Positions 8,066 through 17,064 of a stretch of 39,504 bases of DNA are shown piece by piece. Source of the DNA: Acidobacteriaceae bacterium (GTDB lineage Bacteria > Acidobacteriota > Terriglobia > Terriglobales > Acidobacteriaceae). The notes beneath the pieces are model-generated. The model saw only the letters and a program-made list of their open reading frames with translations. It had not been told where the DNA came from and did no database searches. Location of the stretch: assembly GCA_030039675.1 (NCBI GenBank), contig JASHVE010000086.1:1-39504 (forward strand). The letters are read 5' to 3'. The position numbers and the translations under genes are program-made. Each line of letters starts with the position of its first letter. Position 1 is the stretch's first letter.

Positions 8066-9010
8066 ATGCACCGGAAGAGTTCGGCTTTTTTTGCCCTGCT
8101 GCTCGGGATGGCTTTGGGCGCCACGGCAGCAGCGGGGCAAGCTGCCCCAGATCCGCCCGCGGATGGTCAGAATGCACCCGGAGCCGGCACTGCTCCGCGC
8201 ACGCCGGCCCCACCCCGCAGCCGCGCGAATCTGAGCTCTTCCTCAGCCGCAAGCCCGGCCAGCACAACGTCTCCCGGCGATTCCGATAGCGGCGCGGCCG
8301 ACTACCAGCCGCCTCACATTACGATCGCCACGCCGGCTCCCGCTGCGGCGCCCTGGCCGTGGCAGGACCGCATCTCCTGGGCGGCGAACCTGGTGCTGGT
8401 GATTCTGGGGTACGCAGGGATTCTTCTCGCGGTTTCGACTCTCAAGAAGATCGAGCGGCAGACGCAGTATTCAGAGGCCGCCGCGCAGGCGGCTGCAGAC
8501 AGCGCCCAGGCCGCGCTGCTGCACGCGCAGGCCCTGGAGCGTGCGGAGCGGCCGTGGATCCTGGTAACCATCGAGCCGTCGCACCGCGTGGAGAACCGTT
8601 TCATGGTGATGGCGACGAATCGCGGACGGCGCCCGGCACGGGTTCTTACCGCGGTGGACAAGATCACCATCCAGGCCGATCAGGCGTCGCTGCCGGAAGA
8701 GCCGCAGTACGACGACGCGGAGCCGAACGCCTCGCTGGCCGGCTTGATTCTGCTGCCCGGCGAGTCGACGGGCATCAAGGCATTCGGGCGCGACGATGTG
8801 GCAGCCCTGTGCGAGACCGAAGAGCAGGTGCAGCGGATCGAAAAATGGGAGGAATTGATCCTGCTCTACGGCAAGGTGGCCTACGAGGACCTGGTGGCTA
8901 CGGGCGATGCGCCGACACGGGAGACTGCGTGGTGCTGCTGGTACATCCACGGACGGCAGAACAGCGGGATGGTCACGGCGGGGTCGGCGGCTTATAACCG
9001 GCACACGTAG
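8066..9010 (+). CDS. Unknown membrane-anchored protein
   Basis: I do not recognise this 314-residue protein. It has an N-terminal signal-like segment (residues 1-26), a low-complexity Pro/Ala/Ser region (27-98) that should sit outside the membrane, one clear membrane helix (about 103-125), a probable coiled coil (about 127-162, rich in Ala and Gln), and a soluble C-terminal domain (165-314) beginning RPWILVTIEPS and containing two adjacent Cys (ETAWCCWYIHG) near the end. The topology suggests a periplasmic N-terminus and a cytoplasmic C-terminal domain. It is alone on its strand and convergent with the sigma-54 activator gene. No ribosome site is obvious at the chosen ATG. Confidence 0.7.
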   Translation: MHRKSSAFFALLLGMALGATAAAGQAAPDPPADGQNAPGAGTAPRTPAPPRSRANLSSSSAASPASTTSPGDSDSGAADYQPPHITIATPAPAAAPWPWQDRISWAANLVLVILGYAGILLAVSTLKKIERQTQYSEAAAQAAADSAQAALLHAQALERAERPWILVTIEPSHRVENRFMVMATNRGRRPARVLTAVDKITIQADQASLPEEPQYDDAEPNASLAGLILLPGESTGIKAFGRDDVAALCETEEQVQRIEKWEELILLYGKVAYEDLVATGDAPTRETAWCCWYIHGRQNSGMVTAGSAAYNRHT

Positions 9011-9019
9011 TAGAGAACC

Positions 9020-9075
9020 GTGCTCTCCCACCTTAGCCAATTCGCAAAAAGCGCGAATCGCCGAAGGTGGGGCAC
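9020..9075. repeat. Imperfect palindrome between convergent genes
   Basis: Outer arms GTGC...GCAC and CCCACCTT (9027-9034) / AAGGTGGG (9064-9071), with inner arms ATTCGC (9040-9045) / GCGAAT (9053-9058) around an A-rich loop. It is unrelated in sequence to the 111-bp families. Its position between two gene ends suggests a bidirectional terminator or another dispersed-repeat class. Confidence 0.55.
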
Positions 9076-9102
9076 CCGGCACCCGGATTTGTAGAGCGCC
9101 GA

Positions 9103-10518
<1,416 letters not shown>

Positions 10519-10641
10519 GGGGCGCGAGCTTCCTCCTGCTGGATTCCGCGATGGTGGTTCTGATACCGGGGCGATGTACTCCTATCTTGCTTAATCGACT
10601 CAAAATTGCCAATCCCTGAATAGTGCTAAATAACATGCCCT

Positions 10642-10661
10642 TGGTAACCACCTGGTCACCA
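10642..10661. promoter_or_regulatory. Paired TGGTNACCA palindromes upstream of the activator gene
   Basis: TGGTAACCA (10642-10650) and TGGTCACCA (10653-10661) are two near-identical palindromic 9-mers whose centres are 11 bp apart, one helical turn. They sit about 125-145 bp before the activator start. Operator function is inferred from spacing and symmetry only. Confidence 0.35.
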
Positions 10662-10909
10662 GCGCCGAAACTGAGGCGAGAGACGCTGCCGCGCGCGTCG
10701 AAGATGGTCAGATAAGGTATTTATATTCAAATGCTTGCCGCAGGCTTTGCCGATACACCGGGGCGGAAAGCCGCTAAATTGGGCCAAATTGTGGCTAACT
10801 CTATGTAATCGTCTCTATTTAATGCTGTTATGGGTGGAGTGGCATGAGAATCACAGACCATGGCCAAGTGCGCATGGCGGAGAAAATTCCCACAGCACTC
10901 CCCGGAAAG

Positions 10910-10925
10910 TAACACTTTCGTGTTA
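10910..10925. promoter_or_regulatory. Palindrome TAACAC-N4-GTGTTA
   Basis: A 6-bp perfect inverted repeat with a 4-nt centre lies about 75 bp before the promoter match at 10996. The position suits an activator site, but it does not resemble the TGTATACGGC module. Confidence 0.3.
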
Positions 10926-10995
10926 TGCGAGCTGCGGTACCGGGTTATTACTTCGGTGTGACTTTGCTCCCACCGTCGGGCCGGCTAGTGAAAAA

Positions 10996-11011
10996 CGGCA
11001 CGAGAATTGCC
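10996..11011 (+). promoter_or_regulatory. Sigma-54 (24-12) promoter, distal to cpaA
   Basis: CGGCACGAGAATTGCC matches the consensus TGGCACG-N4-TTGCW at 10 of 12 informative positions, with GG (10997-10998) and GC (11009-11010) exactly 10 bp apart. Transcription would start near 11022, giving a leader of about 450 nt to cpaA or a separate non-coding transcript. Confidence 0.6.
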
Positions 11012-11301
11012 AAATATGTTTGCGGGAACCGGAAAAACCCGGGCGCGAGAGGGCTTCCGGCGTCCTGCAAATTCCCGCTACTGCATGGGGCGAGGGGCGA
11101 AAAAGGAACCGCGAGACGTATCCAACAGGTCATCGGGCGATGCACCGAAATGGGTATTGGCAATTTCTATAAATCGTTTATTTAACTTATGTTGAGAACT
11201 ACCGATAGAGGGGTATAAAGCCAGAAAAGCGGGAGTGCCGAAACAGACTGCTGCTCGATGGCGGCGAAGTGAACTATGCGTCTCGAAGGGCTCGTTAAGC
11301 C

Positions 11302-11354
11302 GTGTATACGGCGCGTTCCACCACCTCAGAGCCCGCGTAAACAGCCGTGTACAC
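11302..11354. promoter_or_regulatory. Probable enhancer (activator-binding) module upstream of cpaA
   Basis: GTGTATACGGC (11302-11312) and GCCGTGTACAC (11344-11354) form an 11-bp inverted repeat with one mismatch. Core centres are 43 bp apart, about four helical turns. The same module, TGTATACGGC-N23/24-GTAAACA-NN-CGTRTACA, recurs at 28785-28834 upstream of flp. The downstream edge lies about 60 bp before a 24-12 promoter match, the usual zone for a bacterial enhancer-binding protein. Binding by the adjacent activator is inferred. Confidence 0.7.
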
Positions 11355-11413
11355 TTCGTGGTCCTTGTGCCGGTAAGACTTTGATTTCAATGCCTTTCGG
11401 TCTGTCTGTGGTT

Positions 11414-11429
11414 TGGTGGGCCAATTGCT
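11414..11429 (+). promoter_or_regulatory. Sigma-54 (24-12) promoter proximal to cpaA
   Basis: TGGTGGGCCAATTGCT matches 9 of 12 informative consensus positions, with GG (11415-11416) and GC (11427-11428) correctly spaced. The predicted start near 11440 gives a 37-nt leader to cpaA. The enhancer module just upstream raises confidence. Confidence 0.55.
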
Positions 11430-11476
11430 TGAATGTGGCTACCACCCAGTACGGAGGCAGTAAAAGGAGCATGGGG

Positions 11477-11977
11477 ATGCACTCGTTTGCCTGGTGGCCG
11501 ACGCTGATCGTGGTAGCGGTGGCGACCTTCACGGATCTCCGATCCCGGCGCATCCCGAACTGGCTGGTGTTTCCTTTCCTGCTGGCGGGGATTGCGGTGA
11601 GCGGCTGGTTGAGAGGGTGGCATGGGATGGGGCAGAGTCTGGAAGGTTTAGGGTTGGGCGCCCTGCTGTTCGGGATTCTGTTTGTGCTGGGCGGCATGGG
11701 CGCGGGCGATGTGAAGCTTTGTGCCGCAATCGGGGCGTGGATTGGACCGGGACAGATGCTGATCGCGCTGGTGTTGACGGGCCTGGCGGGGGGCGTGATG
11801 GTGATCGGCTGGGCGCTTTATGCGGGATTCTTTCGGAACCTGTTTCAAGGGGCCGGGGATCTGGTGTTCGGTTGGAATAGCGGTGAAAGGGCGCAACTGA
11901 GCGATCCGAAACGGCGCAAGATGCCGTACGCGCCGGCGATCGCCATAGGCACGCTGATCTCGTTTTTTGCTAGGTGA
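11477..11977 (+). CDS. cpaA: Tad prepilin peptidase CpaA/TadV
   Basis: This 166-residue inner-membrane aspartyl protease (A24 family) cuts the leader from Flp prepilin and the TadE/TadG pseudopilins. The two catalytic aspartates are seen as D20 in TDLRSRRIPN and D78 in GMGAGDVKL, within a protein of about five or six membrane segments. It is the short form without an N-methyltransferase domain, usual for Tad systems. The ATG at 11477 is preferred because AAAGGAG lies 7 nt upstream; an ATG two codons earlier is too close to it, and the much longer open frame upstream would cover the promoter and enhancer module. It is the first gene of the Tad operon, 10 nt before cpaE. Confidence 0.9.
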   Translation: MHSFAWWPTLIVVAVATFTDLRSRRIPNWLVFPFLLAGIAVSGWLRGWHGMGQSLEGLGLGALLFGILFVLGGMGAGDVKLCAAIGAWIGPGQMLIALVLTGLAGGVMVIGWALYAGFFRNLFQGAGDLVFGWNSGERAQLSDPKRRKMPYAPAIAIGTLISFFAR

Positions 11978-11987
11978 GGAAATAGAT

Positions 11988-13268
11988 ATGGACAGCTTGC
12001 ATTCGAATGATCGGGGTTCAAGCGACAAGCAGTACGGGACGAGGAGCGAGCGTGCCGTGACTGCGGATTCTTCCCCTTACTTCAGTTCGCAGTACCCGGA
12101 GTCAATCGGCGGTGCGGCGTTGTCGATTGCGCTGATTGGCTCCGATGACGAGCGCCGCTCGGCGATGCGGGCGACGGCCGGAGCTGCGGGCAACGATGTG
12201 CGTGAGTTCTCTTCCTATCCAGCCACTCTGGACGATGTGCCGAAGATGCTGGAATCCCACTATGACATCGTGATCATGGACCTGGACGCGGACCCCGAAT
12301 ACGCGCTGGAGCTGGTGGAGAGCATCTGTGCGCACGGCGGCGTGACGGTGATGGTGTATTCGGAAAAAAACGATCCGGATCTGCTGGTGCGGTGCATGCG
12401 CGCCGGCGCACGCGAGTTCCTGACCATGCCGCTGGATACAAACCTGGTGGCTGAGGCGCTGGTGCGAGCCGCGGCGCGGAGGCCGGTGACCAGGACGGGC
12501 AAGAAGACCGCGGGGCGGCTGCTGACGTTTATCGGCGCCAAGGGCGGCGCGGGCGTGACGACGATCGCTACCAATTTCGCGGTCGCACTGGCGCAGGACC
12601 CGAACCAGAAGACGCTGCTCATCGATCTCGATCTGCCGCTGGGCGATGCCGCGTTAAACCTGGGAATCGCGGCCGAATATTCGACGATCAATGCGCTGCA
12701 GTCGACGAACCGGCTGGACGCGAGCTTTCTTTCGCAGTTGCTGGTCAAGCACAGTTCCGGCGTTTCCGTGCTGGCGGCGCCGGGCAAGTTCATTCCGTAT
12801 GAAGCCTCTGAGGACGCCATCGAGCGCCTGTTCGAGGTGGCGCGGCGGGATTTCGATAACGTGGTGGTCGACTGGGGATCGCGGGTGGATTTCTCCGGGA
12901 CCAGCGTGCTGAAGCAGTCAACGTCGATTTATCTGATCACGCAGGCGGGCATTCCCGAACTACGCAACTCGAATCGTCTGATCTCGCAGTTTTTCGCCGG
13001 AGCAGGCTCGCAGCTGGAGATTGTGATCAACCGGTTTGAGCCGCGCGTGCTGGGCGTTGGAGAAGAGCACATTACCAAGGCGCTGACGCGGCCGGCGCAG
13101 TGGAAGATCCCGAACGATTACCCGTCGGTGCGCAAGATGCAGATCAATGCCACACCGCTGGCGCTGGCGGATTCGCCGATTTCGCGGTTGATCAAGCAGA
13201 TGGCGCGCTCGGCGACCGGGCAGGTGGAGACGCCGACGAAGAAGAAGGGTTTCAGCCTCTTTGGGTGA
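11988..13268 (+). CDS. cpaE: Tad localisation ATPase CpaE/TadZ
   Basis: The 426-residue protein combines an N-terminal receiver-like domain (about residues 40-165) with a MinD/ParA-type ATPase domain (about 178-400). In the receiver part an Asp is kept (IVIMDLDAD) but the conserved Lys is Met (EFLTMPLD), typical of the non-phosphorylated CpaE/TadZ receivers. The ATPase has the deviant Walker A motif KGGAGVTT starting at K185 and the LLIDLDLPLGDAAL segment. The family positions the Tad machine, often at the pole. The ATG at 11988 follows GTGAGGA with good spacing. A Lys-rich C-terminal tail ends in KKGFSLFG. Confidence 0.92.
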   Translation: MDSLHSNDRGSSDKQYGTRSERAVTADSSPYFSSQYPESIGGAALSIALIGSDDERRSAMRATAGAAGNDVREFSSYPATLDDVPKMLESHYDIVIMDLDADPEYALELVESICAHGGVTVMVYSEKNDPDLLVRCMRAGAREFLTMPLDTNLVAEALVRAAARRPVTRTGKKTAGRLLTFIGAKGGAGVTTIATNFAVALAQDPNQKTLLIDLDLPLGDAALNLGIAAEYSTINALQSTNRLDASFLSQLLVKHSSGVSVLAAPGKFIPYEASEDAIERLFEVARRDFDNVVVDWGSRVDFSGTSVLKQSTSIYLITQAGIPELRNSNRLISQFFAGAGSQLEIVINRFEPRVLGVGEEHITKALTRPAQWKIPNDYPSVRKMQINATPLALADSPISRLIKQMARSATGQVETPTKKKGFSLFG

Positions 13269-13332
13269 GAGCACAGCGATGGGAGCGATAGCGGCTTCAT
13301 TCACGATTTTTTGATGGCAGGGACGGTACGAC

Positions 13333-14613
13333 GTGGAATTACTGAATCTGGAAAAGTACAAAGCCGAGATACACAGGACGCTGATCTCGAAGCTCGACCT
13401 CGAAAAGCTGTCGCGCGTTAATTCCAGCCAGGCGCGGCAGGCTGTGTCGAGCATCGTGAAGGAGATCATCGCCGATCAGCGCGTGCCGCTGAACTACGAC
13501 GAGCAGGAAAAGATCCAGGCTGACCTGCTCGACGAGGTCTTCGGACTTGGGCCACTGGAGCCGCTGCTGCGCGATCCGAAGATCTCCGACATTCTGGTTA
13601 ACGACAAAGACCATGTCTTCGTGGAAAAAGGCGGACTGCTGCAGAAGGTGAACACCTCTTTCCGCGACGACCGCCATCTGCTGCAGATCATCGACCGCAT
13701 CGTGTCGCGCGTGGGCCGCCGCGTAGACGAGTCCTCGCCGATGGTGGACGCGCGCCTGCCTGACGGATCGCGCGTGAACGCGATCATTCCGCCGCTGGCG
13801 CTGGACGGGCCTTCGCTCTCGATCCGCCGCTTTGGCACCGGACCGCTGGCGGCCAATCAGCTGGTGCAGTTGAAGAGCATTTCGCCGGAGATGATGGAAG
13901 TGCTGTCGGCGGCCGTGAAAGCGCGCATCAGCATCGTGATTGCAGGCGGCACCGGCGCCGGCAAAACGACCTTCCTGAATATTCTGTCGCAATACATTCC
14001 CAACAACGAGCGGCTGGTGACCATTGAGGACGCGGCCGAACTGAGGCTGGCGCAGGAAAACATCGTGCGCCTGGAGACGCGGCCGCCGAATATTGAAGGC
14101 CAGGGCGCGATCCGGCAGCGGCAACTGCTCATCAACTGCCTGCGTATGCGGCCTGACCGCATCATCATGGGCGAGGTCCGCGGCGAAGAAGCGTTCGACA
14201 TGCTGCAGGCGATGAACACGGGCCACGAAGGCTCGATGACCACGATTCACGCCAACACGCCGCGCGACGCCATTGCGCGTCTTGAATCGATGGTGGCGAT
14301 GGGCAACATGAACCTGCCGGAGAAATCGGTGCGGCAGCAGATCGCTTCGGCTATCACGATCGTGGTGCAGGCTACGCGTTTGAGCGACGGCACCCGTAAG
14401 GTCACCAGCGTGGCGGAGATCACGGGCATGGAAGAGAACGTGATCAGCATGCAGGAAATCTTCACGTTCCAGAAGAAAGGTATCGGTCCGGACGGGAGAG
14501 TGATCGGAGTGTTTTCGCCGACACGCATCCGCCCCAAGTTTTTAGAGCGGCTGCGGGTTTCGGGAATCGTGCTGCCGCCAGCGATCTTCGAACGGGAGAC
14601 GCTGGTTAACTAG
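13333..14613 (+). CDS. cpaF: Tad motor ATPase CpaF/TadA
   Basis: This 426-residue hexameric cytoplasmic ATPase powers pilin assembly (VirB11/GspE superfamily). An N-terminal helical segment (1-70) precedes the [14 protein letters not shown] region and the RecA-like domain, with Walker [10 protein letters not shown] at about residues 205-213, a Walker-B region with [15 protein letters not shown], and a His box in the [13 protein letters not shown] stretch. Length is normal. The start is GTG at 13333; the first residues [20 protein letters not shown] fit the family, but the upstream ribosome site is weak and the nearby ATG is out of frame. It follows cpaE by 64 nt and precedes tadB by 16 nt. 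Confidence 0.95.
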   Translation: MELLNLEKYKAEIHRTLISKLDLEKLSRVNSSQARQAVSSIVKEIIADQRVPLNYDEQEKIQADLLDEVFGLGPLEPLLRDPKISDILVNDKDHVFVEKGGLLQKVNTSFRDDRHLLQIIDRIVSRVGRRVDESSPMVDARLPDGSRVNAIIPPLALDGPSLSIRRFGTGPLAANQLVQLKSISPEMMEVLSAAVKARISIVIAGGTGAGKTTFLNILSQYIPNNERLVTIEDAAELRLAQENIVRLETRPPNIEGQGAIRQRQLLINCLRMRPDRIIMGEVRGEEAFDMLQAMNTGHEGSMTTIHANTPRDAIARLESMVAMGNMNLPEKSVRQQIASAITIVVQATRLSDGTRKVTSVAEITGMEENVISMQEIFTFQKKGIGPDGRVIGVFSPTRIRPKFLERLRVSGIVLPPAIFERETLVN

Positions 14614-14629
14614 CGGAGAGGAGGCAGAC

Positions 14630-15604
14630 ATGCAGGCCATGCCACTGGTTGTCGTTCTGGTCTTTATCGGCGTGTTCACGATCATTGCGGTGCCCGTCAT
14701 CGCGATCGGATCGACCCGGAAGACCAAGCAGGTTCTGGCGACGCTAGACTCTGCGCTGGCGACCGAAAGCCCCGCGACGCGGGAACAGATCGTCAATATC
14801 CGGAAGGATTCAACACTCAGCAGCATTCCGTGGCTCAACTCGAAGCTGCTGCAATTTCAACTGGCGCCGTATCTGCAGGGACTGCTGAAGCAGGCGAATG
14901 TGAAGTGGAGCGCGGGCCGATTGCTCGCAGTATCGGGCGCCTGTTTCGGAATTCCAATGCTCATCATCTACAACCAGTTCGGAACGATGCTGGGAGGGCT
15001 GGGCGCCGGACTTGCGTTAGCCGCCGCGCCGTTCGGCTGGATCTTTTACATGCGCAACCGGCGCTTCGATCAGTTTCAGCAGGGACTGCCCGAAGCTCTG
15101 GACCTGATGGTGAGCGCACTGCGCGCGGGACACAGCCTGATCGCCGCGATGGGACTGGTGGCGCGGGAGTGCGCTGATCCGGTCGGTATCGAATTCCGGG
15201 CGTGCTTCGACGAGCAGAACTACGGACTCGAACTGAAGGCGGCCCTCGATAATATGCTGCATCGCATGCCTCTCCAGGACCTGAAGATTACGGCCACGGC
15301 GATCATGATCCAGAAGGAGAGCGGCGGCAATCTTGCCGAGGTGCTGGACAAGACGGCCCACGTGATCCGGGAGCGGTTCCGGCTCAAGCGGGAAGTGCAG
15401 GTGCATACGGCGCAGGGCCGGCTCACGGGATGGATCCTGAGCCTGTTGCCGGTGGCGCTGGGCGCGGCGCTGTATTTCGTGAATCCGAGCATGATGAGCG
15501 TTCTCTGGCATCGGGACATCGGCATCAAGCTGATCTGGGCGGCGATTGGCATGACGATCCTGGGCGGACTCGTGATTCGCCACATCGTCAATCTGGATAT
15601 GTAG
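14630..15604 (+). CDS. tadB: Tad inner-membrane platform protein TadB
   Basis: The 324-residue polytopic protein belongs to the GspF/T2SSF superfamily and forms, with TadC, the inner-membrane platform that couples the CpaF motor to pilus growth. It has an N-terminal membrane helix (about 5-26), a central pair (about 95-140), a cytoplasmic T2SSF domain (about 155-285; seen as QFQQGLPEALDLMVSALRAGHSL and QKESGGNLAEVLD) and C-terminal helices. The ATG follows GAGGAGG at ideal spacing. It is 9 nt upstream of tadC. Confidence 0.92.
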   Translation: MQAMPLVVVLVFIGVFTIIAVPVIAIGSTRKTKQVLATLDSALATESPATREQIVNIRKDSTLSSIPWLNSKLLQFQLAPYLQGLLKQANVKWSAGRLLAVSGACFGIPMLIIYNQFGTMLGGLGAGLALAAAPFGWIFYMRNRRFDQFQQGLPEALDLMVSALRAGHSLIAAMGLVARECADPVGIEFRACFDEQNYGLELKAALDNMLHRMPLQDLKITATAIMIQKESGGNLAEVLDKTAHVIRERFRLKREVQVHTAQGRLTGWILSLLPVALGAALYFVNPSMMSVLWHRDIGIKLIWAAIGMTILGGLVIRHIVNLDM

Positions 15605-15613
15605 AGGCGAACC

Positions 15614-16534
15614 ATGACGATTACAATTCTGACTTTCGCGGTGATCTTCCTGCTGTTTGCAAGCGGCGGGCTGTTGCTGTTCTATCGTGAGGCCATGCTG
15701 AAGCGGATCTCGGAAGCGATCGATCCGCAGAACAAGCCGAAGCCGCGCTCGCTGCTGGATACCATCCAGCAGACCGGATCGTCGCTGGGCGGCGTGGTGG
15801 AGCACTTCGAGCACGTTTTGCCGAAGAGCCAGGCTGAGGTCTCGGTGATCTCGCAGCGCCTGATCCGCGCCGGCAACCGGAACGAGTCGGCGGTGAAAGT
15901 CTTCTACGGCATGAAGGTTCTGCTGCCTCTGCTGCTTTGCATTCTGGCACTGGTGACGGGACTCGCGCATGTGATGAGCTCGTTCTTCGTCTATGCGACG
16001 GCACTGGGCTTGGGATTCCTGGCGCCTGATTTCTGGTTGGGAAGGCAGATCAAGAAGCGTCAAAAGGCAATCGAGAAAGGCCTTCCCGATGTGCTCGACC
16101 TGCTGGTGATCTGCATTGAGGCTGGATTGAGTCTGGACCAGGCGACGGCGCGCACGGCCGACGAGCTGCGCACCGCCCAGCCGGAGTTGAGCGACGAGCT
16201 CAACGTCGTGGTGCTGGAGCAGCGCGCGGGCAGGCCGCGCGCCGATGCATGGCGCCATCTGGCCGAACGGACGGGCGTGGAGAGTTTGCGCAACATGGTT
16301 TCGATGCTGGTGCAGTCGGAACAACTCGGCACCAGCATCGCCAAGACGCTGCGTGTGCATGCCGACACGCTTAGAACGCAGCGTGTGCAGGCGATCGAAG
16401 AGATGGCCGCGAAGACCTCGGTCAAGCTGGTTTTCCCCCTGGTATTTTTTATTTTTCCTGCGCTGTTTCTGGTCGTACTCGGTCCGGCAGTGCTTATCAT
16501 GATCGACTCTTTCAAATCGCTTACAGGGCAATAA
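15614..16534 (+). CDS. tadC: Tad inner-membrane platform protein TadC
   Basis: The 306-residue partner of TadB is also in the T2SSF superfamily. Membrane helices are predicted near residues 3-22, 95-135 and 270-300, with the cytoplasmic T2SSF domain (about 155-275) showing KGLPDVLDLLVICIEAGLSL and QSEQLGTSIAKTLRVHAD. The hydrophobic C-terminus (KLVFPLVFFIFPALFLVVLGPAV) is typical of TadC. It is in the same operon as cpaA to tadB, and the first small membrane peptide gene follows after 16 nt. Confidence 0.93.
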   Translation: MTITILTFAVIFLLFASGGLLLFYREAMLKRISEAIDPQNKPKPRSLLDTIQQTGSSLGGVVEHFEHVLPKSQAEVSVISQRLIRAGNRNESAVKVFYGMKVLLPLLLCILALVTGLAHVMSSFFVYATALGLGFLAPDFWLGRQIKKRQKAIEKGLPDVLDLLVICIEAGLSLDQATARTADELRTAQPELSDELNVVVLEQRAGRPRADAWRHLAERTGVESLRNMVSMLVQSEQLGTSIAKTLRVHADTLRTQRVQAIEEMAAKTSVKLVFPLVFFIFPALFLVVLGPAVLIMIDSFKSLTGQ

Positions 16535-16550
16535 GGGAAGGAGGAAACGC

Positions 16551-16646
16551 ATGGATAGTACGACGATCGTCCGGGTTGTTGCGGGCGTGCTGTTTGTCAT
16601 CGTGCTGGTGCTGTTGATTCAGCGCCGCCGCACCCGGGTGAAATAG
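16551..16646 (+). CDS. 31-residue membrane peptide, paralogue 1
   Basis: A short gene between tadC and the DUF192-PilZ gene encodes 31 residues, beginning MDSTTIVRVVAGVLFVIVLV and ending QRRRTRVK. It has a short polar N-terminus, one membrane helix (about residues 6-23) and a strongly basic C-terminal tail, so the tail should face the cytoplasm. AAGGAGG lies 6 nt before the ATG, one of the best ribosome sites in the operon. A second gene with the same length and near-identical ends follows 131 bp later, and this conservation argues for real translation. No known function; a small accessory of the Tad platform is a guess from position. Confidence 0.82.
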   Translation: MDSTTIVRVVAGVLFVIVLVLLIQRRRTRVK

Positions 16647-16729
16647 CCGGACGGTTTGGGGGATTGTGCGGCCCATGCAACAAGGAACACCTCCCGCCGT
16701 GTGACCGGGGACGGGAAGTTTTCGAGCGT

Positions 16730-16745
16730 TGGCCTGGTAATGGCT
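16730..16745 (+). promoter_or_regulatory. Weak sigma-54-like match before peptide paralogue 2
   Basis: TGGCCTGGTAATGGCT matches 9 of 12 informative 24-12 positions with correct GG-N10-GC spacing. It lies 33 bp before the second peptide's ATG. No enhancer module is seen near it, so chance is a real possibility. Confidence 0.28.
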
Positions 16746-16777
16746 GATTGCAAAGTTAATGAGAGGAGAAAGGCTCT

Positions 16778-16873
16778 ATGGAGACAACCACACTAATCCG
16801 GCTTATAGCCGGTGTGTTGTTTGTAGTCGTTTTGGGTCTCTTGGTTCAACGCCGCCGCACGCGGGTGAAGTAG
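16778..16873 (+). CDS. 31-residue membrane peptide, paralogue 2
   Basis: This encodes METTTLIRLIAGVLFVVVLG and then an 11-residue end closing QRRRTRVK, 31 residues in all. It matches paralogue 1 in length, helix position and the eight-residue basic tail, while the DNA has diverged at many third codon positions. That pattern is what selection on the protein would leave. A GAGGAG ribosome site lies about 9 nt upstream. The 131-bp spacer before it is unusually long for this operon and may hold its own promoter. Confidence 0.82.
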   Translation: METTTLIRLIAGVLFVVVLGLLVQRRRTRVK

Positions 16874-17064
16874 CGCGGAACTCGGTGGAACCAGCGACGC
16901 CTTGCATTTGTGCAGGCGCCGCTGCCAGTTAGAGAAGTCCCGCCGACCGGGGCAAGCCGTGCTGAAAGATCCCGCCCCGGCAGGCCGATTCGGCGGCGGG
17001 AGAGGTGTTGTGTCCTCTTCTGCTTCTCTGGATGGCAGAGCTGTCCAAGAAGGGATTTGTTTAC

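Larger units (their letters stand above)
10519..11476. other. Long regulatory region upstream of cpaA
   Basis: About 960 bp without a supported gene separates the divergent activator and cpaA. It is more AT-rich than the neighbouring coding DNA. It contains paired TGGTNACCA sites near the activator, a short palindrome, two 24-12 promoter matches and the TGTATACGGC module. Open frames in it lack ribosome sites and coding character. Confidence 0.65.

Noticed and set aside
10736-11270. Possible c-di-GMP (GEMM) or other riboswitch upstream of cpaA
   Set aside because: I could not find the conserved GEMM core or another known riboswitch pattern; only promoter and palindrome signals are supported.
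15017-16600. A 527-codon minus-strand open frame
   Set aside because: It runs antisense through tadB and tadC and its translation is His/Arg/Gln-rich without any family motif.
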